42,873 bases of DNA from Clostridia bacterium (GCA_017451735.1 JAFTNU010000003.1:1-42873), one strand, 5' to 3'. Shown: positions 1 through 7,331, counted from the stretch's first letter. Numbers and translations are program-made. The notes: generated from the letters alone by a model not told the origin.

Positions 1-103
1 TATGGAACATGTGCACGCACCTTTAGCTCAGTTGGTAGAGCAACTGACTCTTAATCAGTGGGTCCCGGGTTCGAATCCCTGAAGGTGCACCAATTGTTCC
101 ATA
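1..103. repeat. Inverted repeat flanking the tRNA gene
   Basis: TATGGAACA at 1-9 is the exact reverse complement of TGTTCCATA at 95-103, so the two arms embrace the tRNA with only a few unpaired bases. In a precursor transcript they would form a 9-bp leader-trailer stem beneath the acceptor stem. It may help processing or be chance; the true 5' extent lies outside the window. Confidence 0.5.
17..92 (+). tRNA. tRNA-Lys (anticodon CTT)
   Basis: This is a complete tRNA with a 7-bp acceptor stem GCACCTT (17-23) pairing with AAGGTGC (82-88), and CCA encoded at 90-92. The D loop reads AGCTCAGTTGGTAGAGC and the T loop contains GGTTCGAATCC. The anticodon stem ACTGA/TCAGT (43-47, 55-59) encloses the loop CTCTTAA, which puts the anticodon CTT at 50-52. 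It reads AAG lysine codons. Confidence 0.97.
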
Positions 104-142
104 TGGATTTTCTTTTTGTTTCCTCTAAGCGGTTTTAACCCG

Positions 143-171
143 AAAGTCCTTGATTTTCAAGGACTTTTTTT
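143..171 (+). terminator. Rho-independent terminator after tRNA-Lys
   Basis: The stem AAGTCCTTG (144-152) and CAAGGACTT (158-166) encloses a 5-nt loop and is followed by a run of seven T residues. It lies 50 nt after the tRNA and should end its transcript. The same bases form the last codons of the degraded AraC remnant on the other strand. Confidence 0.9.
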
Positions 172-309
172 GGTTTTTAATGTATTTTTGACATAAAATT
201 GAGAATTTTTGGGAGTGGAACCAACAAGAGATTTGTAAGTCTTGTAAAAACCGGAGCTACTTTTAAACCCACAAGATAATGCAATATCTAATATAGAGCG
301 TTTGCGATC
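157..309 (-). pseudogene. C-terminal remnant of an AraC-family HTH regulator
   Basis: Read on the minus strand from about 309 down to a TGA at 157-159, the frame gives residues resembling the last helix-turn-helix of AraC/XylS regulators: RSILDIALSCGFKSSSGFYK, then TYKSLVGSTPKN. This matches the family pattern of DIA-x-x-x-GF-x-S-x-S-x-F-x-x-x-F-K-x-x-x-G-x-TP. Upstream in the same frame is a stop codon at once, and the other frames give only a short fragment (EAEYAIAN), so the sensor domain and first helix-turn-helix are missing. No start codon or ribosome site can be assigned. It is a decayed gene with no expected function. Confidence 0.6.
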
Positions 310-357
310 GCATACTCAGCCTCTTTTTTATTGGAAAAAATTAAAAAAATTCGATAA

Positions 358-416
358 ACCTATTGACAAGGTAGGTAATACGTGCTATAATAACACCAAC
401 CTGATTGGTAGGTAAT
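358..416 (+). promoter_or_regulatory. metY leader promoter with two tandem candidate Rrf2 operators
   Basis: The promoter is consensus: TTGACA at 363-368, a 17-bp spacer and TATAAT at 386-391. Two copies of ACC-N9-GGTAGGTAAT lie at 358-379 (over the -35) and 395-416 (over the probable start of transcription), exactly 37 bp apart. The ACC/GGT dyad is typical of Rrf2-family sites such as those of CymR and IscR (family knowledge), and an Rrf2 regulator is encoded at 9017. Placement over the -35 and the start site suggests repression. Assignment to that regulator is inference. Confidence 0.65.
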
Positions 417-439
417 TAGAAGGAAAGGAGAATGTGACC

Positions 440-577
440 GTGAAAAAGTACGATTCCGACATGTCGATGATGAACTGTCAGTGCATATGCTGTTGTATGT
501 GCACCGCTTTGTGCATGCTTCATTCCGATCTGTTCTCCCTGACAAAAAACACTGCTTCGCACACCGTTGCGATATGA
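440..577 (+). CDS. Cysteine-rich leader peptide
   Basis: This 45-codon frame starts at GTG 440, nine nucleotides after AAAGGAG (424-430); an in-frame GTG at 434 is an alternative. It ends at TGA 575-577. Seven of 13 consecutive codons (476-514) encode Cys, giving the run CQCICCCMCTALC, with no other cysteine in the peptide. The frame sits in the 5' leader of metY-cysK, about 40 nt after the expected transcription start. The Cys codons lie inside a hairpin (481-504) and a GC-rich hairpin (593-617) follows the stop codon. That layout is what a transcription-attenuation leader sensing charged tRNA-Cys would look like, but a bioactive or metal-binding peptide is not excluded. I recognise no family. 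Confidence 0.7.
   Translation: MKKYDSDMSMMNCQCICCCMCTALCMLHSDLFSLTKNTASHTVAI
481..504 (+). promoter_or_regulatory. Hairpin within the Cys-codon run of the leader
   Basis: GTGCATATGC (481-490) pairs with GTATGTGCAC (495-504), ten pairs including two G-U wobbles, around a 4-nt loop. It covers five of the seven Cys codons. A ribosome slowed on these codons would disrupt it, so it could be an early element of an attenuator. This is a structure read by eye with no energy calculation. Confidence 0.4.
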
Positions 578-592
578 CATTGCTTTTTGACG

Positions 593-630
593 CGGGAGGC
601 TCATGCGGAGTCTCCCGATTCATTATTTTA
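593..630 (+). terminator. Candidate attenuator hairpin in the metY leader
   Basis: CGGGAGGCTC (593-602) pairs with GAGTCTCCCG (608-617) over ten pairs with one G-U wobble and a 5-nt loop. It is followed by ATTCATTATTTTA, a T-rich but interrupted tail. It begins 15 nt after the stop codon of the Cys-rich peptide. It could be a conditional terminator or only a structural spacer; the weak U-tract keeps confidence low. Confidence 0.4.
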
Positions 631-647
631 CAGGCAGGTAACTCGCT

Positions 648-713
648 ATGAAAAACTATTTTGAACGCCTCGTCAGATCCAATTTCCGATTCGGGCGAAT
701 GTGTCGATGTTGA
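648..713 (+). CDS. Conserved micropeptide upstream of metY (copy 1)
   Basis: The frame encodes 21 residues, MKNYFERLVRSNFRFG followed by RMCRC, and ends at TGA 711-713. AGGCAGG (632-638) is a modest ribosome site. It is homologous to the 18-residue frame at 22055: both begin MKNYFE, share LVRSNFR and GR, and end with Cys-TGA. Codon differences between the copies are mostly synonymous, including TCC versus AGT for the same Ser, which indicates selection on the peptide. Both precede cysteine or methionine genes. A ribosome-arrest or cysteine-sensing leader, in the manner of TnaC, is inferred; no family is recognised. Confidence 0.75.
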   Translation: MKNYFERLVRSNFRFGRMCRC

Positions 714-737
714 ATCCATGCAAAATTGAAGTAGCAA

Positions 738-761
738 ACAACAACACAACAACACAACAAC
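738..761 (+). repeat. Three tandem copies of ACAACAAC in the metY 5' leader
   Basis: Three perfect 8-bp units lie between the micropeptide stop and the metY ribosome site. The stretch from 735 to 765 contains no G and should be unstructured in RNA. It could serve as a ribosome standby or a Rho loading site, or simply be a slippage product. Confidence 0.8.
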
Positions 762-794
762 ACATATTCTGAATCACGAAAGGAAATAAATATC

Positions 795-2087
795 ATGTCT
801 AACAATTATAAATTTGAAACACTTCAGCTTCATGTAGGCCAGGAGCAGGCCGATCCCGCCACCGATGCCCGCGCAGTACCGATCTCCGCGACCACCTCCT
901 ATGTTTTTCACAATTCCGCCCATGCCGCCGCTCGTTTCGGTCTTGCCGATGCGGGTAACATTTACGGCAGACTGACCAACTCTACGCAGGACGTCTTCGA
1001 AAAGAGAATTGCAGCTCTTGAGGGCGGTGTTGCCGCTCTGGCTCTGGCATCCGGTGCCGCAGCCATCACCTACACCCTGCAGGCTTTGGGACAGAACGGT
1101 GGTCATTTCGTAGCGCAAAAGACCATCTACGGCGGCAGCTACAATCTGCTGGCACACACGCTTCCCAACTTCGGGATCACCGCAACCTTCGTCAACATTC
1201 ACGATCTTGCCGAGGTCGAGGCGTCGATCAAGGAAAATACAAGAGCCATTTACATCGAGACGCTGGGTAACCCCAACAGTGATATTCCCGATATCGATGC
1301 GCTGGCGGCGCTTGCGCACAAGCATGGTTTGCCTTTGGTGGTGGATAACACCTTCGGTACCCCTTATCTCATCCGTCCCATCGAGCACGGCGCGGATGTT
1401 GTGGTGCACTCCGCCACCAAGTTCATCGGCGGTCACGGCACCACGCTCGGCGGCGTGATCGTAGACTCCGGTAAATTCGATTGGGCGGCATCGGGCAAAT
1501 ATCCTGCTATTGCCGATCCCAACCCCTCTTATCACGGCGTATCCTTTGTCAAGGCAGTGGGCCCCGCTGCATTTGTCACCTATATTCGCGCCATTCTGCT
1601 GCGTGATACCGGTGCTACCATCTCTCCCTTTGCGGCATTCCTGCTTTTGCAGGGAACCGAGACCCTGTCTCTTCGTCTGGAGCGTCATGCGGAGAACACC
1701 AAAAAGGTGGTCGAATTCCTTTCCAAGCATCCGCAGGTGGAAAAGGTCAACCATCCGTCTCTGCCCGATCATCCCGATCACGCACTCTATCAGAAATATT
1801 TCCCCAACGGCGGCGCTTCGATCTTCACCTTTGAGATCAAGGGCGGCGTGAAGGAAGCGCATAAGTTTATCGACAGCCTGCAGATTTTCTCTCTGCTTGC
1901 CAATGTGGCCGACGTCAAGAGCCTGGTGATCCATCCCGCCACCACTACCCACAGCCAGCTGACCGAGGAGGAGTTAATCGACCAGGGCATCAAGCAGAAT
2001 ACCATTCGTCTTTCCATCGGTACCGAGCATATTGATGATATCATTGCCGATCTTCAGCGCGGCTTTGATGCAGTAAAGGAGGGCTGA
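795..2087 (+). CDS. metY: O-acetylhomoserine sulfhydrylase (MetY)
   Basis: This is a cytoplasmic PLP enzyme of the Cys/Met metabolism family, 430 residues, the normal length for MetY. It makes homocysteine from O-acetylhomoserine and sulfide; in Wolinella a MetY takes sulfur from a protein thiocarboxylate instead. The PLP lysine is K209 in HSATKFIGGHG, with the family motif VDNTFGTPYL before it. The start at ATG 795 follows GAAAGGA. cysK begins 3 nt after the stop, so the two are co-transcribed behind the Cys-codon leader. Given the carrier proteins encoded at 11244 and 16089, this enzyme may accept protein-bound sulfur; that is inference. Confidence 0.95.
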   Translation: MSNNYKFETLQLHVGQEQADPATDARAVPISATTSYVFHNSAHAAARFGLADAGNIYGRLTNSTQDVFEKRIAALEGGVAALALASGAAAITYTLQALGQNGGHFVAQKTIYGGSYNLLAHTLPNFGITATFVNIHDLAEVEASIKENTRAIYIETLGNPNSDIPDIDALAALAHKHGLPLVVDNTFGTPYLIRPIEHGADVVVHSATKFIGGHGTTLGGVIVDSGKFDWAASGKYPAIADPNPSYHGVSFVKAVGPAAFVTYIRAILLRDTGATISPFAAFLLLQGTETLSLRLERHAENTKKVVEFLSKHPQVEKVNHPSLPDHPDHALYQKYFPNGGASIFTFEIKGGVKEAHKFIDSLQIFSLLANVADVKSLVIHPATTTHSQLTEEELIDQGIKQNTIRLSIGTEHIDDIIADLQRGFDAVKEG

Positions 2088-2090
2088 ACT

Positions 2091-3023
2091 ATGGCTAACA
2101 TTTATACATCCGCAGATCAACTGATCGGAAGAACCCCTCTTCTGGAGCTGACTCACATCGAAAAAGCACAGGGCTTGAAGGCTAAAATCCTGGCAAAGCT
2201 CGAATATTTTAATCCCGCAGGCTCCGTCAAGGACAGAATCGCCAAGGCCATGATCGATGAGGCTGAGGCGTCGGGCAAATTAAAACCCGGATCGGTGATC
2301 ATCGAGCCCACCTCGGGCAATACCGGCATCGGTCTTGCATCGGTGGCGGCGGCAAGAGGCTATAAGATCATCATCGTCATGCCGGAGACCATGTCTGTGG
2401 AGCGCAGACAGCTGATGAAGGCCTACGGCGCAGAGCTGGTTCTGACCGAGGGCGCCAAGGGCATGAAGGGTGCCATTGCCAAGGCCGAAGAGCTTGCCAA
2501 GGAGACCCCCAACAGCTTTATTCCCGGCCAGTTCGTCAATCCCGCCAACCCCAAGGCGCACAGAGAGCATACCGGCCCCGAGATCTATGAGGATACCGGC
2601 GGAAAGGTTGATATCTTTGTAGCAGGCGTGGGCACGGGCGGTACCGTGACCGGTGTGGGTGAATATCTCAAATCCAAAAAGCCCGGTGTTAAGGTGGTGG
2701 CCGTCGAGCCCGCCTCCTCTGCGGTGCTTTCTACCGGTGTCGCCGGTCCCCATAAGATTCAGGGCATCGGTGCAGGATTTGTTCCCGATGTTCTTAACAC
2801 AAAGGTGTATGACGAGATCATTCCCGTCTCTAATGAGGATGCTTTTGCCACAGGTAAGCTGATTGGCAAGAGCGAAGGCGTACTGGTGGGCATTTCCTCG
2901 GGCGCGGCAACCTATGCCGCCATCGAGCTTGCCAAGCGTCCCGAAAACGCGGGAAAGACCATTGTGGTTTTGCTCCCCGATACGGGCGACAGATATCTTT
3001 CCACGCCGCTTTTTGCAGAGTAA
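2091..3023 (+). CDS. cysK: Cysteine synthase A (O-acetylserine sulfhydrylase)
   Basis: The enzyme is a fold-type II PLP protein of 310 residues that replaces the acetyl group of O-acetylserine with sulfide to give cysteine. The PLP lysine is K47 in PAGSVKDR, and the substrate loop SGNTG follows near residue 75. The PLP phosphate loop GTGGT is near 180. Its ribosome site AAGGAGG lies within the end of metY, 3 nt upstream of the intergenic gap, so translation is probably coupled. No serine acetyltransferase (cysE) is in the window. Confidence 0.96.
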   Translation: MANIYTSADQLIGRTPLLELTHIEKAQGLKAKILAKLEYFNPAGSVKDRIAKAMIDEAEASGKLKPGSVIIEPTSGNTGIGLASVAAARGYKIIIVMPETMSVERRQLMKAYGAELVLTEGAKGMKGAIAKAEELAKETPNSFIPGQFVNPANPKAHREHTGPEIYEDTGGKVDIFVAGVGTGGTVTGVGEYLKSKKPGVKVVAVEPASSAVLSTGVAGPHKIQGIGAGFVPDVLNTKVYDEIIPVSNEDAFATGKLIGKSEGVLVGISSGAATYAAIELAKRPENAGKTIVVLLPDTGDRYLSTPLFAE

Positions 3024-3034
3024 GATGAAAATAG

Positions 3035-3071
3035 TCACCGGTACCTGTATGCGCGGGTGCCGGTGATTTTA
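3035..3071 (+). terminator. Probable terminator after cysK
   Basis: TCACCGGTACC (3035-3045) pairs with GGTGCCGGTGA (3056-3066), 11 pairs with one wobble and a 10-nt loop, followed by TTTTA. It separates metY-cysK from the next operon. The short T-run may allow some read-through. Confidence 0.6.
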
Positions 3072-3111
3072 CGAAAACGGTCATTGTGTGAAATATATGA
3101 GGAGAAAATAA

Positions 3112-3669
3112 ATGATACCGACACCCAATGAAGCATTTGAATTATTAAAGGAATACAACAAGGGTGAATTTCACTTGAAGCACGGAAAAACAGTGGGTGG
3201 CGTTCTGCGATGGTATGCCCGGGAGCTGGGCTACGGAGACGAGGCGGATTTTTGGGAGACGGTCGGTATTTTGCACGACCTTGATTTTGAAGCATATCCC
3301 GACAGCCACTGCATCAAGGAGCAGGAGCTTTTGCGCAGCCGCGGGGTGGACGAAAGCGTGATCCACGCCACAGCCAGCCACGGCTATGCTCTGACCGTGG
3401 ATATCAAGCCCGAGCATGAGATGGAAAAGGTGCTTTACGCAGTAGACGAGCTGACGGGCCTCATCGGCGCAGTCGCCATCATGCGCCCTTCGGGAAGCGT
3501 TGACGATCTGGAGCTGAAATCCGTAAAGAAGAAATACAAAAATTTGAATTTTGCCGCAGGCTGCTCGAGGGAGGTCATCGAGCGGGGAGCGGAGATGCTC
3601 GGTTGGACGCTGGATGATCTGATCACCGGGACCATTCTGGCCATGCGTTCTATCGAAAAGGAGGCTTAA
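3112..3669 (+). CDS. HD-domain hydrolase
   Basis: This 185-residue soluble protein has an HD-superfamily signature: an early His region (HLKHGKTV, near residue 21-28), the HD pair in ILHDLDFE, a further His in TASHGYAL, and Asp in YAVDELTGL. It belongs to the short stand-alone HD proteins annotated as predicted metal-dependent phosphohydrolases. Its substrate is unknown. Ribosome site GAGGAGA is 7 nt before ATG 3112. It ends one base before the desulfurase start and so is the first gene of the desulfurase operon. A link to sulfur metabolism is suggested only by location. Confidence 0.8.
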   Translation: MIPTPNEAFELLKEYNKGEFHLKHGKTVGGVLRWYARELGYGDEADFWETVGILHDLDFEAYPDSHCIKEQELLRSRGVDESVIHATASHGYALTVDIKPEHEMEKVLYAVDELTGLIGAVAIMRPSGSVDDLELKSVKKKYKNLNFAAGCSREVIERGAEMLGWTLDDLITGTILAMRSIEKEA

Positions 3670-3670
3670 A

Positions 3671-4882
3671 ATGAACGGTTCGGACGGATGTAGAAGAATA
3701 TATGTAGATAATGCCGCAACCACAAAAATGAGTCAGACGGCAATCCATGCCATGCTTCCCTATATGGATGGCATTTACGGCAATCCCTCCAGTCTTCACA
3801 GTGAGGGGCAGCGGGCTTCCGAGGCGTTGGTCAATGCACGGGAGCGCATTGCAAGGTGCCTTGGCTGTATGGCGCGTGAGATCACGTTTACCTCTGGTGG
3901 CAGCGAGGCGGATAATCAGGCGATCGTATCCGCCGCACGCCTGGGAGAAAAAAAGGGGAAAAAGCACATTATTTCCACTGCCTTTGAGCATCACGCGGTT
4001 CTGCATACGTTGGAAAAGCTGAAAAAGGAGGGCTTTGACATCACCCTTCTTGATGTGCACGAAAACGGGTTGATCACCGCAAAGCAGGTGGAGGATGCCA
4101 TTCGTCCGGAGACCTGTCTTGTGACCGTGATGTATGCCAATAATGAGATCGGAACCATCCAGCCCATCGCCGAGATCGGGGCGGTATGCCGCCAAAAGGG
4201 CGTACTGTTTCACACCGATGCGGTGCAGGCTGCAGGGCATTTGCCGATTGATGTGCAGAAGCAGAATATCGATATGCTTTCCCTGTCCGCGCATAAGTTC
4301 CACGGCCCCAAGGGGATCGGTGTTTTGTACGCCAAAAAGGGCATCCTGCTGACAAATTTGATCGAGGGAGGCGCGCAGGAGCGCGGAAACCGCGCCGGAA
4401 CCGAAAATATCCCCGCCATCATGGGGCTTGCGGCGGCGCTGGAGGAGGCGTGCGCCCATATCGATGAAAATGCGCAAAAGCTGATCCGTTTGCGGGACAA
4501 GCTGATTGCGGGGCTTTCCGAGATCCCTCATTCGATCCTGAACGGCGATGCCAAGCGCAGACTCCCCGGCAATGTGAACTTCTGCTTTGAGGGCATCGAG
4601 GGGGAATCCCTGCTGTTACTGTTGGATGATAAGGGCATTTGCGCTTCATCCGGTTCTGCGTGCACCTCGGGGTCCCTTGATCCAAGCCACGTGCTGCTGG
4701 CCATCGGTCGCGTGCACGATATCGCCCACGGCTCTCTGCGGCTCAGCCTTTCGGAGGAGAATACCGAGGAGGAGATCGATGATATCGTCAAGGCGGTAAA
4801 GGAAGTTGTAGAATACTTGCGCGGTATTTCGCCTATCTGGCGCGATCTTGTCAGCGGCAAGAAAGAATTTATCATTAAGTGA
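3671..4882 (+). CDS. iscS: Cysteine desulfurase, NifS/IscS type
   Basis: A class V aminotransferase-fold PLP enzyme, 403 residues, that turns cysteine into alanine and an enzyme persulfide. The PLP lysine is K209 in SAHKFHGPKG, and the persulfide cysteine C331 lies in the long mobile loop SSGSACTSGS, typical of group I desulfurases. The last codons overlap nothing, but the scaffold gene starts 11 nt later. Genes that follow consume its sulfur: the IscU-type scaffold, Fe-S enzyme NadA and tRNA thiolase MnmA. The NifS and IscS names cannot be separated from sequence alone. Confidence 0.95.
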   Translation: MNGSDGCRRIYVDNAATTKMSQTAIHAMLPYMDGIYGNPSSLHSEGQRASEALVNARERIARCLGCMAREITFTSGGSEADNQAIVSAARLGEKKGKKHIISTAFEHHAVLHTLEKLKKEGFDITLLDVHENGLITAKQVEDAIRPETCLVTVMYANNEIGTIQPIAEIGAVCRQKGVLFHTDAVQAAGHLPIDVQKQNIDMLSLSAHKFHGPKGIGVLYAKKGILLTNLIEGGAQERGNRAGTENIPAIMGLAAALEEACAHIDENAQKLIRLRDKLIAGLSEIPHSILNGDAKRRLPGNVNFCFEGIEGESLLLLLDDKGICASSGSACTSGSLDPSHVLLAIGRVHDIAHGSLRLSLSEENTEEEIDDIVKAVKEVVEYLRGISPIWRDLVSGKKEFIIK

Positions 4883-4893
4883 GGGAAAATATC

Positions 4894-5328
4894 ATGGCAT
4901 TATACAGTGAAAAAGTAATGGATCATTTCCGCAATCCCCGCAATGTGGGCGTCATCGAGGATGCCGACGGTGTGGGTGAGGTCGGCAACGCCAAATGCGG
5001 CGATATCATGAAGATCTACTTGAAGATCAAGAACGATATCATTGAAGATGTCAAGTTTGAAACCTTCGGATGCGGCTCTGCCATCGCATCCAGCTCCATG
5101 GCCACCGAGCTGATCAAGGGCAAGCCGGTTTCGCAAGCGCTGGAGCTGACCAATAAAGCTGTTGTAGAGGCCCTTGACGGCCTCCCTGCCCATAAGCTGC
5201 ACTGCTCGGTGCTGGCCGAGGAGGCCATCAAGGCGGCTCTGAAGGATTACTACGACAAAAACGGTATCGAGTATGATCACAAGCTGTTCCCGGATTGCGA
5301 GAGCTGCGGGCACTGTTGCGGGGTTTGA
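4894..5328 (+). CDS. iscU: Fe-S cluster assembly scaffold, IscU/NifU N-terminal type
   Basis: A 144-residue scaffold that assembles an Fe-S cluster from desulfurase sulfur. The three ligand cysteines are C35 (NAKCGD), C60 (FGCGSAIASS) and C104 (LHCSVLAEEA). The C-terminus adds a cysteine cluster, CESCGHCCGV (C135, C138, C141, C142), a tail seen in Firmicutes NifU-like proteins. The start at ATG 4894 was chosen because GAGGG lies 8 nt upstream and family members begin MxYSEKVMDHF; a GTG at 4879 would add five residues. The desulfurase gene is directly upstream. Confidence 0.95.
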   Translation: MALYSEKVMDHFRNPRNVGVIEDADGVGEVGNAKCGDIMKIYLKIKNDIIEDVKFETFGCGSAIASSSMATELIKGKPVSQALELTNKAVVEALDGLPAHKLHCSVLAEEAIKAALKDYYDKNGIEYDHKLFPDCESCGHCCGV

Positions 5329-5329
5329 T

Positions 5330-6247
5330 ATGATCGTCCGGGAAATACAGGAGCAGATTCTCCGATTGAAAAAGGAAAGGAACATTTGTATCCTGGCACA
5401 CGCCTATCAGCGGCAGGATATCTGGGAGGTGGCCGACTATGTGGGTGATTCCTTTGGCCTGAGCAAGCAGGCGGCACAAACCGATGCGCAGACTGTTATC
5501 ATGTGCGGTGTGCGCTTTATGGCGGAGACCGTCAAAATGCTTTCTCCCCGAAAGAAGGTCCTTCTTGCCAATCCCATCGCCGGGTGCCCCATGGCAGACC
5601 AGATGGATGCGGATTTGATCGGTCAGATGAAAAAGGAACTGCCGGATCATACCGTTGTTGCCTATATCAATACCACCGCAGAGCTGAAAACGGTGTGCGA
5701 TGTTTGCGTCACCTCCTCCTCCGCCGTTAAGATCATTCGCAATATTCCCAACGAAAAGATACTTTTCGTTCCCGATTGCAATCTGGGGGACTGGATCTCA
5801 AAGCAGGTGCCCGAAAAGAAGCTGGAGCTGGTCAGAGGCGGCTGTCCCACGCATCTGCGCATCACCAAGCGAGAGGTGGAGGCGGCAAGACGGGCTCACC
5901 CCGGTGCCAAGCTTCTTGTACATCCCGAGTGTCACCCGTCTGTGGTGGCTGAGGCCGATTTTGTGGGAAGCACCACGGAAATTATGGATTATGCCAAGCG
6001 GGACGGCGGCAGTCGGTTTATCATCGGAACCGAAAACAGCATCGTGGAGCATCTTCAGTTTTCCTGTCCCGAAAAGACCTTCGTTCCGCTTTCCAAGGAT
6101 TGTGTTTGCCACAACATGGCATCCACCACGCTGATGGATGTCTACCGTTGCGTCAACGGGATCGGCGGTGAAGAGATCGTTATGTCCGATGAGCTGATTT
6201 CCTCCGCCCGAAGATGTATTGACGAAATGCTGAGGCTGGGACAATGA
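5330..6247 (+). CDS. nadA: Quinolinate synthase A
   Basis: The enzyme condenses iminoaspartate with dihydroxyacetone phosphate to quinolinate for NAD synthesis and needs a 4Fe-4S cluster. The 305-residue frame from ATG 5330 begins with the conserved ILAHAYQ region. Candidate cluster cysteines lie in MCGVRFMAE, near HPECHPSV and in CVCHNMAS. The ATG is 1 nt after the scaffold stop with only a weak GGGG ribosome site, implying coupling. nadB and nadC are not in the window, so NadA sits here with its cluster supplier rather than with its pathway. Confidence 0.95.
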   Translation: MIVREIQEQILRLKKERNICILAHAYQRQDIWEVADYVGDSFGLSKQAAQTDAQTVIMCGVRFMAETVKMLSPRKKVLLANPIAGCPMADQMDADLIGQMKKELPDHTVVAYINTTAELKTVCDVCVTSSSAVKIIRNIPNEKILFVPDCNLGDWISKQVPEKKLELVRGGCPTHLRITKREVEAARRAHPGAKLLVHPECHPSVVAEADFVGSTTEIMDYAKRDGGSRFIIGTENSIVEHLQFSCPEKTFVPLSKDCVCHNMASTTLMDVYRCVNGIGGEEIVMSDELISSARRCIDEMLRLGQ

Positions 6248-7314
6248 AAAAGGCTTTGATCGCAATGAGCGGGGGCGTGGATTCCTCCCTGGCGGCAAAG
6301 CTGATGACCGACAGAGGTTTCACGTGCATCGGTTGCACCATGAAGCTCTATGAAAACGAGGATGCGGGAATCGGGCGTTCCCGCACCTGTTGTTCTTTGG
6401 ACGATGTAGAGGACGCAAGAAGCGTTGCCTATGGGCTTGGGATGCCCTTTTATGTTTTTAATTTTACCAAGGAGTTCCGCGATACCGTCATTCGCAAATT
6501 CATTGAGAGCTATGAACAGGGGATCACGCCCAATCCGTGCATTGACTGCAATCGTTATATGAAGTTCGACAAATTGTACGAGCGTGCCAAGATCCTGGGG
6601 TGCGATGTCATGGTAACGGGGCACTATGCAAGGATCGGGGAAAAGAACGGAAAATACGTGCTGAAAAAGGCCCTGGATGAAACCAAGGATCAAAGCTATG
6701 TGCTGTATGCCCTGACCCAGGAGCAGCTTGCCCATACCGTGTTTCCTTTGGGTGATCTCAAAAAGACCGAGGTGCGAGCCATGGCGGCGGCAAGCGGATT
6801 TGTCAATGCGGAAAAGCCAGACAGTCAGGATATCTGCTTTGTGCCAGACGGCGATTATGCCCGCGTGATCGAGCTGCATACGGGAAAGAGCTCCGTCCCC
6901 GGGAATTTTATTGACAGGCAGGGAAATGTGCTTGGCCGTCACAAGGGCATCATTCATTATACCCTGGGGCAGAGAAGGGGCCTGGGAATATCGGATACCC
7001 GGCCGTTGTATGTTTGCGAGATCTGCCCGGAGAGCGGCGATGTTGTTTTGGGGCGCAATGCGGATCTGTTCGGCAAAGAGACGGAGGTCTCTGCGTTTCA
7101 CTGGATCAGCGGCTCGGCGCCCGAAGGGAGCTTTCGTTGCAAGGCAAAGATACGCTACCGTCAGCCCGAGCAGTGGGCAACCGTGACGGCCATCGGCCAA
7201 AATACCGTACACATCATCTTTGATCGGCCGCAACGGGCCATCACACCCGGACAGGCGGCAGTGCTTTATGACGGGGATACCGTTCTTGGCGGAGGAACGG
7301 TTGTGAAAAACTGA
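6244..7314 (+). CDS. mnmA: tRNA-specific 2-thiouridylase
   Basis: MnmA (356 residues) adds sulfur to U34 of tRNA-Lys, tRNA-Glu and tRNA-Gln, using ATP and a desulfurase-derived persulfide. The PP-loop is SGGVDSS at 9-15. The catalytic cysteine pair is C99 (NPCIDC) and C198 (DSQDICFVPDG). The start overlaps the nadA stop (ATGA). It is a direct client of the desulfurase two genes upstream. Confidence 0.96.
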   Translation: MKKALIAMSGGVDSSLAAKLMTDRGFTCIGCTMKLYENEDAGIGRSRTCCSLDDVEDARSVAYGLGMPFYVFNFTKEFRDTVIRKFIESYEQGITPNPCIDCNRYMKFDKLYERAKILGCDVMVTGHYARIGEKNGKYVLKKALDETKDQSYVLYALTQEQLAHTVFPLGDLKKTEVRAMAAASGFVNAEKPDSQDICFVPDGDYARVIELHTGKSSVPGNFIDRQGNVLGRHKGIIHYTLGQRRGLGISDTRPLYVCEICPESGDVVLGRNADLFGKETEVSAFHWISGSAPEGSFRCKAKIRYRQPEQWATVTAIGQNTVHIIFDRPQRAITPGQAAVLYDGDTVLGGGTVVKN

Positions 7315-7331
7315 GTAAAGGATAAACTATT

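Noticed and set aside
601-610. The 10-mer TCATGCGGAG in the loop of the metY leader hairpin recurs near 39850 before pflB
   Set aside because: The flanking stems differ completely and a single shared 10-mer in GC-rich hairpins is weak evidence for a common element.
702-713. Cys-TGA at the ends of both micropeptides as possible selenocysteine read-through
   Set aside because: No SECIS-like bulged hairpin directly follows either TGA, and the frames beyond soon stop or do not match each other.
774-1952. A 392-codon antisense frame over metY
   Set aside because: MetY is unmistakable on the plus strand with its PLP motif; the antisense product resembles nothing.
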